DNA of 62,125 nucleotides. Source: an uncultured Muribaculaceae bacterium. GTDB taxonomy: Bacteria; Bacteroidota; Bacteroidia; Bacteroidales; Muribaculaceae. The stretch's first letter is position 1; each line of letters opens with the position of its first letter. Made by a program: the position numbers and the translations under genes. Below, one piece after another: positions 1 through 8,625 of this stretch. The notes under the pieces were generated by a model that made no database searches, had not been told where the DNA came from, and saw nothing but the letters and a program-made list of their open reading frames with translations. Where the stretch lies: contig CAJUKU010000013.1 of assembly GCA_910587425.1 (NCBI GenBank), positions 1 through 62,125 of the forward strand. The letters are read 5' to 3'.

Positions 1-29
1 CGGCGCCGCTCCGTTCCCGAAAGCGAGTG

Positions 30-61
30 CAAAGGTACACCCTTTTTCCACCCCCGCCAAA
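30..61 (-). promoter_or_regulatory. Leftward Bacteroides-type promoter
   Basis: On the minus strand a TTTG box (61 to 58) is followed after 20 bases by TACCTTTG (37 to 30), matching the Bacteroides -33/-7 consensus TTTG-N19-20-TAnnTTTG. It would start a transcript running off the left edge of the window, so the gene it serves is not visible. Confidence 0.65.
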
Positions 62-285
62 CAATCGCACATTTTTCTCGCAAAAATCACGCAAAAACAC
101 GCCAAAACACCCCACACACATTATTAATATATAATATACCACTATATTTATCGGTGAGTCATCCGGCTCACTATACCTAAATGACATCAACCCCTCACCC
201 TCCACGCACATACAGACACAACATGCTCCACCAAAACAATCCAAAACAAAACAATTTGCTTAGGAATGAGATTTTTTCGGCGTCA
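62..285. other. Intergenic region without a recognisable gene
   Basis: This stretch lies between a leftward promoter and the promoter of the arginine operon. It is AT-rich around 121-150 and contains a 7-bp hairpin at 154-171 (arms GTGAGTC and GGCTCAC, one G-T pair, four-base loop). A 65-codon reading frame starts at 181 but runs straight through the promoter at 286-319 and resembles nothing I know, so I do not call it a gene. Confidence 0.5.
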
Positions 286-319
286 GTTGTATGTATATTC
301 ATTTTTTTATGTAACTTTG
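286..319 (+). promoter_or_regulatory. Promoter of the arginine operon
   Basis: TAACTTTG at 312-319 fits the Bacteroides -7 box TAnnTTTG. GTTG at 286-289 is a plausible -33 box at slightly long spacing (22 bases). Transcription would start near 326, leaving a leader of about 75 bases before the ATG at 402. Confidence 0.6.
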
Positions 320-401
320 CGGCGTGGATTTATCATGCCCGAGACAAAAGTAACACCTTTGCCAACGACACAACGTGAATCACACACTTCAGCAACTAAA
401 A

Positions 402-1019
402 ATGGATAGTACAGAAATAAAAGTAATGTTCGCCGAGCCGGAGCACTCTGTTCATGCAGAGCGCATCTGCAATCTGATATATGAATCAGCGCTGCAGAGG
501 GGCACAGGCATAGCCCGCCGCTCGCCGGAATACATCACCGCCAAAATCAACGGCGGCAAAGCTGTCGTGGCGCTCGACGGCGAGAAATTGGTTGGCTTCA
601 GCTACATAGAATGCTGGGGACACGGTGATTTTGTAGCGACATCCGGACTTATAGTCGATCCCGAATATCGACATCTTGGACTCGCCGCAAGAATCAAGGA
701 GCGTACGTTTGAGCTTGCCCGTATGCGTTTCCCATACGCTAAAATCTTCAGCATCACCACTTCCCTGCCGGTGATGAAACTCAACTCACGCATGGGCTAC
801 CGCCCTGTGACATTCTCGGAGCTAACCGACGACGAGGAGTTCTGGCAAGGATGCAAAGGATGCGTGAACTTCGACATACTGACGCGCAACAACCGTGGCA
901 TGTGCCTCTGCACAGGTATGCTTTTCGACCCAAAGGCTCCCGAGACAAAGGCTACAAAAGCCACACCATACATGATGCTCATACGCAACAAACTGAGCAA
1001 ACTGTTTCATTTGAAGTAA
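402..1019 (+). CDS. GNAT-family acyltransferase, probable N-succinylglutamate synthase
   Basis: This 205-residue protein has a GNAT fold with the CoA-binding motif around residues 82-100 (GLIVDPEYRHLGLAARIKE). It is the first gene of a complete arginine operon that otherwise lacks an acylglutamate synthase. From memory, a GNAT gene in the same position in B. thetaiotaomicron has been assigned as the N-acylglutamate (succinyl) synthase, so the most likely role is to succinylate glutamate with succinyl-CoA, the first step of the pathway. Residues C151, C154, C168 and C170 form two close Cys pairs of unknown purpose. The start is uncertain: a GTG at 375 is in frame and adds nine residues, but the ATG at 402 begins the recognisable domain. 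No Shine-Dalgarno helps. The enzymatic assignment is inference; the GNAT family is clear. Confidence 0.75.
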   Translation: MDSTEIKVMFAEPEHSVHAERICNLIYESALQRGTGIARRSPEYITAKINGGKAVVALDGEKLVGFSYIECWGHGDFVATSGLIVDPEYRHLGLAARIKERTFELARMRFPYAKIFSITTSLPVMKLNSRMGYRPVTFSELTDDEEFWQGCKGCVNFDILTRNNRGMCLCTGMLFDPKAPETKATKATPYMMLIRNKLSKLFHLK

Positions 1020-1094
1020 TCCTCAGCAGGAGCGCTTCCACACTTCCGGCAAAAAGCCCGAAGCGATTCAATCAACATCAAAACACAAGGAAAA

Positions 1095-2306
1095 ATGGAG
1101 AACAAAAAAAAGGTATTGCTCGCGTTCAGCGGAGGACTGGACACATCGTTTGCAGTAAAATATCTGACCGAAGACCTCGGATATGAAGTACATACAGCCA
1201 TAGCCAATACCGGAGGTTTCAGCGAAGAAGAGCTCGCTGTAATCGCCGACAAGGCAAACCGTCTCGGCGCGGCATCGCATGCCACCCTCGACGTCACTGA
1301 CGACTATTACAACCGCAGCATACGCTTCATGATAGCCGGTAACGTGCTCCGCAACGGCACATATCCGATCAGCGTCAGCTCCGAACGCATATTCCAGGCA
1401 CTTGCGATTATAGATTACGCCAAGAAAATCGGCGCCGACGCCGTGGCACACGGATCGACAGGCGCCGGCAATGATCAGGTGCGCTTCGACCTTACATTCC
1501 AGATCCTCGCTCCTGAAATTGAGATAATTACCCCCACGCGCGACATGACACTCACACGTGAGTACGAGATCGATTACCTCAAGAAGCATGGCTATGTGGC
1601 TGACTTCAAGAAGATGGAATACTCTATCAACAAAGGTCTGTGGGGCACGAGCATAGGTGGAAAAGAAACCCTGCACTCCGAGCAGACGCTTCCTGAAAGC
1701 GCCTACCCCTCGCAGGTCACCAAAACCGAGCCATCGACACTCACCATAGGTTTCAAGGATGGAGAGATCTGCTCCGTCGACGGCACTGAATACAAAAATC
1801 CCGTCGACGCCATCCGGAAGGTCGAGGAGATCGGATCAGCCTACGGAATAGGACGCGACATGCACATCGGCGACACGATAATCGGCATAAAAGGACGTGT
1901 CGGCTTTGAGGCTGCCGGACCTATCCTCATAATCGCCGCCCACAAGATGCTCGAGAAGCATACACTCACTAAGTGGCAGCAATACTGGAAAGACCAGGTC
2001 GGCACATGGTACGGAATGTTCCTTCATGAGGCACAGTATCTCGAACCGGTTATGCGCGACATCGAGGCTATGCTCATAAGCTCGCAGCGCAACGTCACCG
2101 GCACGGTCACCATCGAGCTCCGTCCGCTGTCATACACCCTCGTCGGTGTCGACTCTCCCTTCGACCTCATGAAGACCGATTTCGGCGAATACGGAGAGGT
2201 AAACCGAGCATGGAGTGCCGACGATGTCAAGGGATTCACCAAAATCCTCGGCAACCAGATGAAGATATACCACAACGTGCAACAGCGTAACGGTCGCGAC
2301 GAATGA
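1095..2306 (+). CDS. argG: Argininosuccinate synthase
   Basis: ArgG joins citrulline and aspartate, using ATP, to give argininosuccinate in the cytosol. The 403-residue length is normal. The N-terminal PP-loop AFSGGLDTS (residues 10-18) binds ATP. The start at 1095 gives the usual short lead (MENKKKVLLAFSGG) before it. The gene is second in the arginine operon, 75 bases after the GNAT gene, and its last four bases (ATGA) hold the start of argC, so the two are translationally coupled. Assignment is secure. Confidence 0.97.
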   Translation: MENKKKVLLAFSGGLDTSFAVKYLTEDLGYEVHTAIANTGGFSEEELAVIADKANRLGAASHATLDVTDDYYNRSIRFMIAGNVLRNGTYPISVSSERIFQALAIIDYAKKIGADAVAHGSTGAGNDQVRFDLTFQILAPEIEIITPTRDMTLTREYEIDYLKKHGYVADFKKMEYSINKGLWGTSIGGKETLHSEQTLPESAYPSQVTKTEPSTLTIGFKDGEICSVDGTEYKNPVDAIRKVEEIGSAYGIGRDMHIGDTIIGIKGRVGFEAAGPILIIAAHKMLEKHTLTKWQQYWKDQVGTWYGMFLHEAQYLEPVMRDIEAMLISSQRNVTGTVTIELRPLSYTLVGVDSPFDLMKTDFGEYGEVNRAWSADDVKGFTKILGNQMKIYHNVQQRNGRDE

Positions 2307-3268
2307 GTATCCGCGCAGGCATCATAGGAGGCGCCGGCTACACAGCCGGCGAACTCATACGCCTTCTGATCAACCATCCGGAGGTAGAGCTGTCGTTCGT
2401 GCACTCCACGAGCAACGCCGGAAACCACCTCAGCGACGTGCACACCGGGCTGCTTGGCGAAACCGACATGGTATTCTCCGACACCCACCCGCTTGATGAG
2501 ATCGACACACTTTTCCTTTGCTCCGGTCATGGCGCAAGCCGCAAATTCTGGGAGAGCAATCCCCTGCCGGAACATCTGCAGGTGATAGATCTCGCACAGG
2601 ATTTCCGCGACGAATCCGACGGTTACGTCTACGGACTCCCCGAGGTAAACCGCCGCCGCATTTCCGAAGCACGCCTTGTGGCAAATCCCGGATGCTTCGC
2701 CACCGCCGTACAGTTGTCGCTGCTGCCGCTCGCCGCCGCCGGAGAGATCAATTCCGATGTAAGCATAACAGGCGTGACCGGATCCACCGGAGCCGGGGTA
2801 AAGCCCGGTGCCACCACCCATTTCAGCTGGCGCACCGACAACATATCAGTCTACAAACCATTTGCCCATCAGCATCTCGCCGAGATCCGCCGCACGCTCA
2901 CATCACTGCAGCCCGGCATGGAATCATCTATCGATTTTCTCCCCGTACGCGGCAACTTTGCCCGCGGCATATTCGCCATGACCTGGCTCCGCACTCCCCT
3001 CTCCGCCGAAACCGCACGCAATCTGTATGAGGAATACTACCGCGACGAGCCGTTCACCCACGTCGCTCCGGGCAGCATCGACCTCAAACAGGCTGTGAAC
3101 ACCAACAAAGCCATTATCGGCATTGATAAAATCGACGGAAAACTACTTATCACAACAGCCATCGACAACCTGCTCAAAGGAGCCTCAGGTCAGGCTGTGC
3201 AGAACCTGAACATCATGAACGGGCTTGACGAACGTACCGGACTACGGCTCAAGCCATCAGCATTCTGA
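2303..3268 (+). CDS. argC: N-acyl-gamma-glutamyl-phosphate reductase
   Basis: ArgC reduces the acylglutamyl phosphate made by ArgB to the semialdehyde with NADPH. The 321-residue protein starts with the Rossmann motif GIIGGAGYTAGEL and carries the catalytic cysteine at residue 131 in the motif NPGCFATA. It overlaps argG by four bases, and argD follows after two bases. In this operon the natural substrate is probably N-succinyl-gamma-glutamyl phosphate, because the carbamoyltransferase downstream is of the succinylornithine type; that part is inference. Confidence 0.96.
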   Translation: MSIRAGIIGGAGYTAGELIRLLINHPEVELSFVHSTSNAGNHLSDVHTGLLGETDMVFSDTHPLDEIDTLFLCSGHGASRKFWESNPLPEHLQVIDLAQDFRDESDGYVYGLPEVNRRRISEARLVANPGCFATAVQLSLLPLAAAGEINSDVSITGVTGSTGAGVKPGATTHFSWRTDNISVYKPFAHQHLAEIRRTLTSLQPGMESSIDFLPVRGNFARGIFAMTWLRTPLSAETARNLYEEYYRDEPFTHVAPGSIDLKQAVNTNKAIIGIDKIDGKLLITTAIDNLLKGASGQAVQNLNIMNGLDERTGLRLKPSAF

Positions 3269-3270
3269 CC

Positions 3271-4392
3271 ATGCAACTATTCGACGTCTATTCATTATAC
3301 CCCATCGAACCGGTGCGCGGAAGTGGAAGTTACGTATACACCGCCGACGGCACGGAATATCTCGACCTTTACGGCGGTCATGCCGTGATCTCCATCGGTC
3401 ATGCACATCCGGCGTATGTAAAAGCGATCTCCGATCAGGTTTCGCGCCTCGGATTCTACTCCAACTCTGTAGAGAACAGCCTGCAGCAGCAGCTCGCAGA
3501 CAAACTCGGAAAAGCCTCCGGCTACGACGACTATTCGCTCTTTCTCTGCAACTCCGGTGCGGAAGCCAACGAGAACGCTATAAAACTCGCCTCGTTCCAT
3601 ACCGGACGCCGCCGCATCCTAGCATTCGGCAAAGCGTTTCACGGACGCACATCAGGAGCGGTCGCCGCCACCGACAACCCCAAGATCCAGTCACCGTTCA
3701 ACGCTACCGACAATGTCGAGTTCGTTCCACTCGGCGATATCGATGCAGTAGAGCAAGCTCTCGCTACCGGCGAATTTGCCGCCGTGATCATCGAGGGGAT
3801 ACAAGGTGTGGCGGGAATCCACGAGCCCTCAGCCGAATTCATGAAGCAACTGCGTGATGCAACCCGTCGCCACGGCGTTGTAATGATAGCCGACGAGATA
3901 CAGTCGGGCTACGGGCGCACCGGGCGTTTCTTCGCTCATCAGCACGCCGGCATCCGCCCTGATATCATCACGTGCGCCAAAGGCATAGCCAACGGATTCC
4001 CGATGGGTGCCGTCATAATATCACCTGAGTTCAAAGCCACCAAAGGAATGCTCGGCACTACCTTCGGAGGCAATCATCTCGCCTGTGCCGCCGCAATCGC
4101 CGTTCTCGACGTAATGGAGAGTGAAAAACTTGTCGACAACGCCGCGACCGTAGGCGAATGTCTTATCAGTCAGCTTAAGACAATACCTCAGATCAAGGAA
4201 GTCAGGGGACGCGGTCTCATGATTGGTGTCGAGATCGAGGGCGACGCAGCCGAACTCCGGCGCCGTTTGCTTTTCGATCACCACATATTCACCGGAGGTG
4301 CCGGGGCACACACAGTCCGGCTTCTTCCAGCACTCGGTCTTGGCATGGCAGAAGCAGAGCACTTCATAAACGAATTCAAAAAACTCCTCTAA
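3271..4392 (+). CDS. argD: Acyl(succinyl)ornithine aminotransferase
   Basis: This is a class III PLP-dependent aminotransferase of 373 residues that converts the acylglutamate semialdehyde to acylornithine using glutamate. The PLP lysine is K237 in the motif TCAKGIANGFPMGA, preceded by the cofactor-binding MIADEIQSGYGRTG (residues 205-218). It starts two bases after the argC stop and ends 13 bases before argF'. By context the product is N-succinylornithine. The family fit is strong; the exact acyl group is inferred from the pathway. Confidence 0.95.
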   Translation: MQLFDVYSLYPIEPVRGSGSYVYTADGTEYLDLYGGHAVISIGHAHPAYVKAISDQVSRLGFYSNSVENSLQQQLADKLGKASGYDDYSLFLCNSGAEANENAIKLASFHTGRRRILAFGKAFHGRTSGAVAATDNPKIQSPFNATDNVEFVPLGDIDAVEQALATGEFAAVIIEGIQGVAGIHEPSAEFMKQLRDATRRHGVVMIADEIQSGYGRTGRFFAHQHAGIRPDIITCAKGIANGFPMGAVIISPEFKATKGMLGTTFGGNHLACAAAIAVLDVMESEKLVDNAATVGECLISQLKTIPQIKEVRGRGLMIGVEIEGDAAELRRRLLFDHHIFTGGAGAHTVRLLPALGLGMAEAEHFINEFKKLL

Positions 4393-4405
4393 AACACAGA
4401 TACTG

Positions 4406-5359
4406 ATGAGAAAATTCACCTCCGTTGCCGACATCGGCGATCTTCATTCAGCGATACGCGAAGCGTTGCAGGTCAAAGCCGACCGTTTCGCATGGGAAAA
4501 GCTCGGGCACAACCGCACGCTGCTGATGCTTTTCTTCAACTCAAGCCTCCGCACACGCCTGAGCACACAGAAAGCGGCAATGAATCTCGGAATGAATGTC
4601 ATGGTGCTTGATGTCAACCAGGGAGCATGGAAACTCGAGACAGAGCGCGGAGTCATCATGGACGGCGACAAGGCTGAGCACCTTCTTGAGGCGATTCCGG
4701 TGATGGGAAGCTACTGCGACATCATCGGCATACGCTCATTTGCCGGACTTGCCGACCGCGACGCCGATTACAGCGAGCGTGTCGTAGAGCAGTTCATCCG
4801 CTATTCCGGCAGACCTGTATTCAGCATGGAGGCGGCTACAGGTCACCCGCTGCAGGCATTTGCCGACGTCATCACCATCGAGGAGCACAAGACCAAAGAG
4901 CGCCCGAAAGTGGTTCTGACATGGGCGCCGCACCCTCGGGCACTTCCCCAGGCTGTACCGAATTCATTTGTAGAGTGGACAGTAGCCGCCGGTTACGATG
5001 TAGTGATAGCAAATCCCGAAGGCTACGATCTCGACCCGCGCTTCACACGCGGCGCACGCCTCACCCACGATCAGGATGAAGCATTCCGTGGCGCCGACTT
5101 CATATACGCAAAAAACTGGAGCGTGGCACAGCCTGACAACTATGGTAAAGTGCTTTGCACCGACCGCTCATGGACAGTCGACTCACGCAAGATGGCTCTG
5201 ACCGACAATGCATTCTTCATGCACTGCCTCCCAGTGCGACGCAACATGATCGTCACCGACGATGTCATTGAGTCCGACAGAAGCCTTGTGATACCGGAAG
5301 CCGCCAACCGCGAGATTTCTGCACAGACCGTTATAAAACGAATGCTCGAAGCGCTATGA
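4406..5359 (+). CDS. argF': N-succinylornithine carbamoyltransferase
   Basis: This 317-residue transcarbamylase moves a carbamoyl group from carbamoyl phosphate to acylated ornithine. It carries the variant carbamoyl-phosphate loop SSLRTRLS (residues 46-53) and the C-terminal HCLPVRRN (273-280), as in the Bacteroides fragilis N-succinylornithine enzyme and unlike ordinary OTCases, which have HCLP but a different ornithine-binding motif. At the position that, as I recall, sets acetyl versus succinyl specificity (Pro90 in B. fragilis, Glu92 in the Xanthomonas acetyl enzyme), this protein has Ala90 in GDKAEHLLE. A small residue there fits succinyl use. The last four bases overlap the argB start. 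Confidence 0.93.
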   Translation: MRKFTSVADIGDLHSAIREALQVKADRFAWEKLGHNRTLLMLFFNSSLRTRLSTQKAAMNLGMNVMVLDVNQGAWKLETERGVIMDGDKAEHLLEAIPVMGSYCDIIGIRSFAGLADRDADYSERVVEQFIRYSGRPVFSMEAATGHPLQAFADVITIEEHKTKERPKVVLTWAPHPRALPQAVPNSFVEWTVAAGYDVVIANPEGYDLDPRFTRGARLTHDQDEAFRGADFIYAKNWSVAQPDNYGKVLCTDRSWTVDSRKMALTDNAFFMHCLPVRRNMIVTDDVIESDRSLVIPEAANREISAQTVIKRMLEAL

Positions 5360-6150
5360 GCACCGATTTTCCCACTGCCCAGCTGAAAGTAATCAAAATA
5401 GGAGGCAACGTAGTCGACAATCCCGAGGCGCTCACCCGCTTCGCGCTTGATTTCACACGCCTCGAAGGTCCGAAACTCCTCGTTCACGGAGGTGGCAAGG
5501 AAGCAACCAGACTTAGTCAGGCTCTCGGCATACCCACCCAGATGATCGACGGTCGCCGCGTGACCGACCGTGCCACGCTCGATGTCGTCACCATGGTCTA
5601 CGCCGGATTGGTCAACAAGCGCGTCGTCGCTCTGCTCCAGAGTCTTGGAGTCAATGCCATGGGACTTTCCGGAGCCGATGCCAACGCGATACGCGCCACT
5701 CGCCGCAATCCTGTGCCTATCGACTATGGTTATGTGGGCGATATCAGTGCCGCAGGAGTCAATGCACCGGTCATAAAGCATCTCACACAGGCTGGCATAA
5801 CCCCAGTGTTCTGCGCCATCACCCACGACGGCGACGGCACACTGTTGAACTGCAATGCCGACTCCGTGGCATCGGCGATAGCGAAAGGGTGCGCATCAGT
5901 CATGGACGTCGAACTCATCTATTGCTTTGAGAAAGACGGCGTGCTGACTGATATCGACCGCCCCGACAGCCTCATCCCGCACGTCACCCCCGAGGTATTT
6001 GCAGATTTGCGCGCCAAAGGCGTAGTCAGTGCCGGAATGATACCTAAACTGCAGAACGCACTTGAGGCTATCAGCTGCGGCGTCAAATCCGTAACCATAA
6101 AAAATGCCGCCAATCTGCTAAGCGACCGCGGCACGGTCATTACCGCATGA
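5356..6150 (+). CDS. argB: N-acylglutamate kinase
   Basis: ArgB phosphorylates N-acylglutamate with ATP, the second step of the pathway. The 264-residue amino-acid kinase has the N-terminal lysine/glycine motif VIKIGGNVV (K14) and the glycine-rich LLVHGGGKEA (residues 41-50) that holds the phosphates. It overlaps argF' and the following desuccinylase gene by four bases at both ends (ATGA), which supports one transcript and coupled translation. In many bacteria this is the arginine-inhibited step, usually in enzymes with an extra N-terminal helix; here the protein begins close to the catalytic domain, so feedback control may lie elsewhere. That last point is inference. Confidence 0.94.
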   Translation: MSTDFPTAQLKVIKIGGNVVDNPEALTRFALDFTRLEGPKLLVHGGGKEATRLSQALGIPTQMIDGRRVTDRATLDVVTMVYAGLVNKRVVALLQSLGVNAMGLSGADANAIRATRRNPVPIDYGYVGDISAAGVNAPVIKHLTQAGITPVFCAITHDGDGTLLNCNADSVASAIAKGCASVMDVELIYCFEKDGVLTDIDRPDSLIPHVTPEVFADLRAKGVVSAGMIPKLQNALEAISCGVKSVTIKNAANLLSDRGTVITA

Positions 6151-7217
6151 GCACACCGGACACCGAAAGCGCCATCCGTCTGTTGGAGCATCTGATAGCC
6201 ACACCATCCATCAGCCGCGAAGAGAATGCGACAGCCGACATCCTTGAATCGTGGCTGAATGAACATGGATGTGAGCCGCATCGCGTCGACAACTGCGTCT
6301 GGGCACTCGCCCCCGGTTTCGACCCGTCGCGCCCCACGTTGATGCTCAACTCTCATCACGACACAGTCCGGGCGGCTGCATCCTGGACCCGCGATCCGTT
6401 CACACCCACCCGCGAAGGTGACCGCATCTACGGTCTTGGATCGAACGATGCAGGAGCTTCCGTCGTATCCCTCGCCACCACATTCCGCCACATGCGCAAT
6501 GAGCCTCTACCATTCAACCTGCTACTTGCGCTGACTGCTGAGGAAGAGGTCATGGGGGAGCATGGTATGCGTGGATTCCTGCCACACATGGAGCAGCAGG
6601 GCATAAGAATCGACATGGCTATTGTAGGCGAACCCACCTCACTGCAGCCGGCGGTAGCCGAACGCGGACTGATCGTGCTCGACTGCGTGGCGCACGGCAA
6701 GAGCGGACATGCCGCACGCAATGAGGGTGTCAACGCGCTTTACATCGCACTCGACGACATAGCCCGGCTGCGGCAGTTCGGATTCCAGCGGATTTCCCCC
6801 ACGCTCGGACCGATAAAGATCAGTGTCACCCAGATCGAGGCGGGTCGTCAGCACAATGTCGTGCCCGACGAATGCCGCTTTGTGGTCGACGTCCGCACTA
6901 CCGATGCCTACACCAACGAGGAAACTGCGGAAATCCTCAATGCCGCGCTGCAATCCGACGGCCGTCCGCGCAGCACACGCGTGCGTGCCTCCGTGATCCC
7001 CTCCGACCACCCTCTTGTGGTCGCTGCCACATCGCTGGGAGGGACACCATACGTATCACCAACAACATCCGACATGGCACTCATGCCCTTCCCTTCGCTC
7101 AAGATCGGACCTGGCGAGTCGGCGCGAAGCCATTCTGCCGACGAGTTCATCACCACCGGCGAGATTGCCGACGGAATCGGACTATACACACGCCTGTTGC
7201 ACAATATACGCCTCTGA
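6147..7217 (+). CDS. M20-family N-acyl(succinyl)citrulline deacylase
   Basis: This 356-residue zinc hydrolase of the ArgE/DapE family has the M20 signatures: the HxD metal motif SHHDTV (H70, D72), the bridging Asp in GSNDAG (D101), the catalytic and metal glutamates in LTAEEEVMG (E133/E134), GEPT near 161 and a late His in SHSADEF. It sits in the arginine operon directly after argB with a four-base overlap. Because the transcarbamylase works on succinylornithine, the substrate should be N-succinylcitrulline, giving citrulline for ArgG. An acetylornithine deacetylase label would come from homology alone and would fit the pathway less well. Confidence 0.9.
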   Translation: MSTPDTESAIRLLEHLIATPSISREENATADILESWLNEHGCEPHRVDNCVWALAPGFDPSRPTLMLNSHHDTVRAAASWTRDPFTPTREGDRIYGLGSNDAGASVVSLATTFRHMRNEPLPFNLLLALTAEEEVMGEHGMRGFLPHMEQQGIRIDMAIVGEPTSLQPAVAERGLIVLDCVAHGKSGHAARNEGVNALYIALDDIARLRQFGFQRISPTLGPIKISVTQIEAGRQHNVVPDECRFVVDVRTTDAYTNEETAEILNAALQSDGRPRSTRVRASVIPSDHPLVVAATSLGGTPYVSPTTSDMALMPFPSLKIGPGESARSHSADEFITTGEIADGIGLYTRLLHNIRL

Positions 7218-7279
7218 CCGCGCGTTCTATACCCGCCGGCAGACAGACATCATGAACACAAACCACCACAACGACTGAT

Positions 7280-8584
7280 ATGAAACTTTGGAGCAAGGGT
7301 TTCGAACCCGACAAGATGATAGAGGAATTCACCGTAGGCAATGACCGCGAGCTCGACATGCGCCTGGCGCAATACGACGTCGAAGGATCCATGGCGCACA
7401 TCCGCATGCTTGAGAGCATCGGACTGCTCCAGCCCGACGAGCTGCACAAGTTGCTCGAAGCACTTGAGCAGATACTCGGCGAGATACGCCGCGGTGAGTT
7501 CACCATCGAGCCCGGCATCGAGGATGTGCACTCGCAGGTGGAATTCCTGCTTACGCAGCGCCTCGGCGACATAGGCAAGAAAATCCACTCCGGACGCTCA
7601 CGCAACGACCAGGTGCTCGTCGACCTGAAACTGTTCATGCGCGCCGAACTCCGCTCCATCGCTGCCGACGTGAAGACACTGTTCGACACCCTCCAGAAGC
7701 TTTCAGAAGAGCATCGCGACACCCTCATGCCCGGCTATACGCATCTGCAGGTAGCAATGCCATCGTCGTTCGGACTATGGTTCGGAGCCTACGCCGAGGC
7801 TCTTGTCGACGATGTCGAGCTCCTTGCAGCCGCCTACCGTATCGCCGACCAGAATCCCCTCGGATCAGCCGCCGGCTATGGCTCCTCATTCCCTCTCGAC
7901 AGAGAGATGACCACCCGCCTGCTCCATTTCCGCACACTGCACTACAATGTGGTGGCTGCACAGATGAGCCGTGGTAAGACTGAGCGCGCCGCATCAATGG
8001 CTATCGCCGCAATAGCCTCCACACTCGGACACCTTGCCATGGATGTCTGCATGTGGATGTGCCAGAACTTCGGATTCGTATCATTTCCCGACGAGCTTAC
8101 CACCGGATCGTCAATCATGCCGCACAAGAAGAATCCCGACGTATTCGAGATCATGCGCGGAAAATGCAACCGCCTGCAGGCTGTGCCCAACGAGATCGCA
8201 TTGCTCACGGCAAATCTACCCCTCGGTTACAACCGCGACCTGCAGCTGCTGAAAGACATCATCTTCCCCGCCACCGCCGAACTCCGCTCATGCCTGCGCA
8301 TGGCTGACTTCATGCTCCACCACATCCGCGTGCGCAAGGACATAATCGACAACCCGCGCTACGACTATCTGTTCACCGTCGAGGAGGTTAACCGCCGCAC
8401 ACTCGGCGGAATGCCGTTCCGCGAGGCTTACCGCACTGTAGGCATGGAAGTGCAGAACGGCACTTATAAGCCGAACAAGGAGGTGCACCACACCCACGCC
8501 GGCAGTATCGGGCGCCTCTGCAATGCCGAGATAGCCCTGAAGATGCAGCAGGCTATCGATCCGCTGATCTCATCCGCCGAATAA
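7280..8584 (+). CDS. argH: Argininosuccinate lyase
   Basis: ArgH splits argininosuccinate to arginine and fumarate, the last step of the pathway. It is a 434-residue member of the fumarase/aspartase superfamily. The signature GSSIMPHKKNP is at residues 277-287, with the catalytic serine and the usual MPHKKNP turn, and the conserved GYTHLQ with its histidine is near 152-157. It follows the deacylase gene after 62 bases that hold no recognisable signal, so it is probably still in the same operon. Assignment is secure. Confidence 0.96.
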   Translation: MKLWSKGFEPDKMIEEFTVGNDRELDMRLAQYDVEGSMAHIRMLESIGLLQPDELHKLLEALEQILGEIRRGEFTIEPGIEDVHSQVEFLLTQRLGDIGKKIHSGRSRNDQVLVDLKLFMRAELRSIAADVKTLFDTLQKLSEEHRDTLMPGYTHLQVAMPSSFGLWFGAYAEALVDDVELLAAAYRIADQNPLGSAAGYGSSFPLDREMTTRLLHFRTLHYNVVAAQMSRGKTERAASMAIAAIASTLGHLAMDVCMWMCQNFGFVSFPDELTTGSSIMPHKKNPDVFEIMRGKCNRLQAVPNEIALLTANLPLGYNRDLQLLKDIIFPATAELRSCLRMADFMLHHIRVRKDIIDNPRYDYLFTVEEVNRRTLGGMPFREAYRTVGMEVQNGTYKPNKEVHHTHAGSIGRLCNAEIALKMQQAIDPLISSAE

Positions 8585-8625
8585 CCCTGACGTGAGCTAT
8601 ACCCGCACATACACAACGATATTTC

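Noticed and set aside
181..378. 65-codon open frame before the arginine operon
   Set aside because: It runs through a convincing promoter (286-319), has an odd composition and resembles no known protein.
2024..2821. 265-codon minus-strand frame over argG/argC
   Set aside because: It is antisense to two certain genes and has no family likeness.
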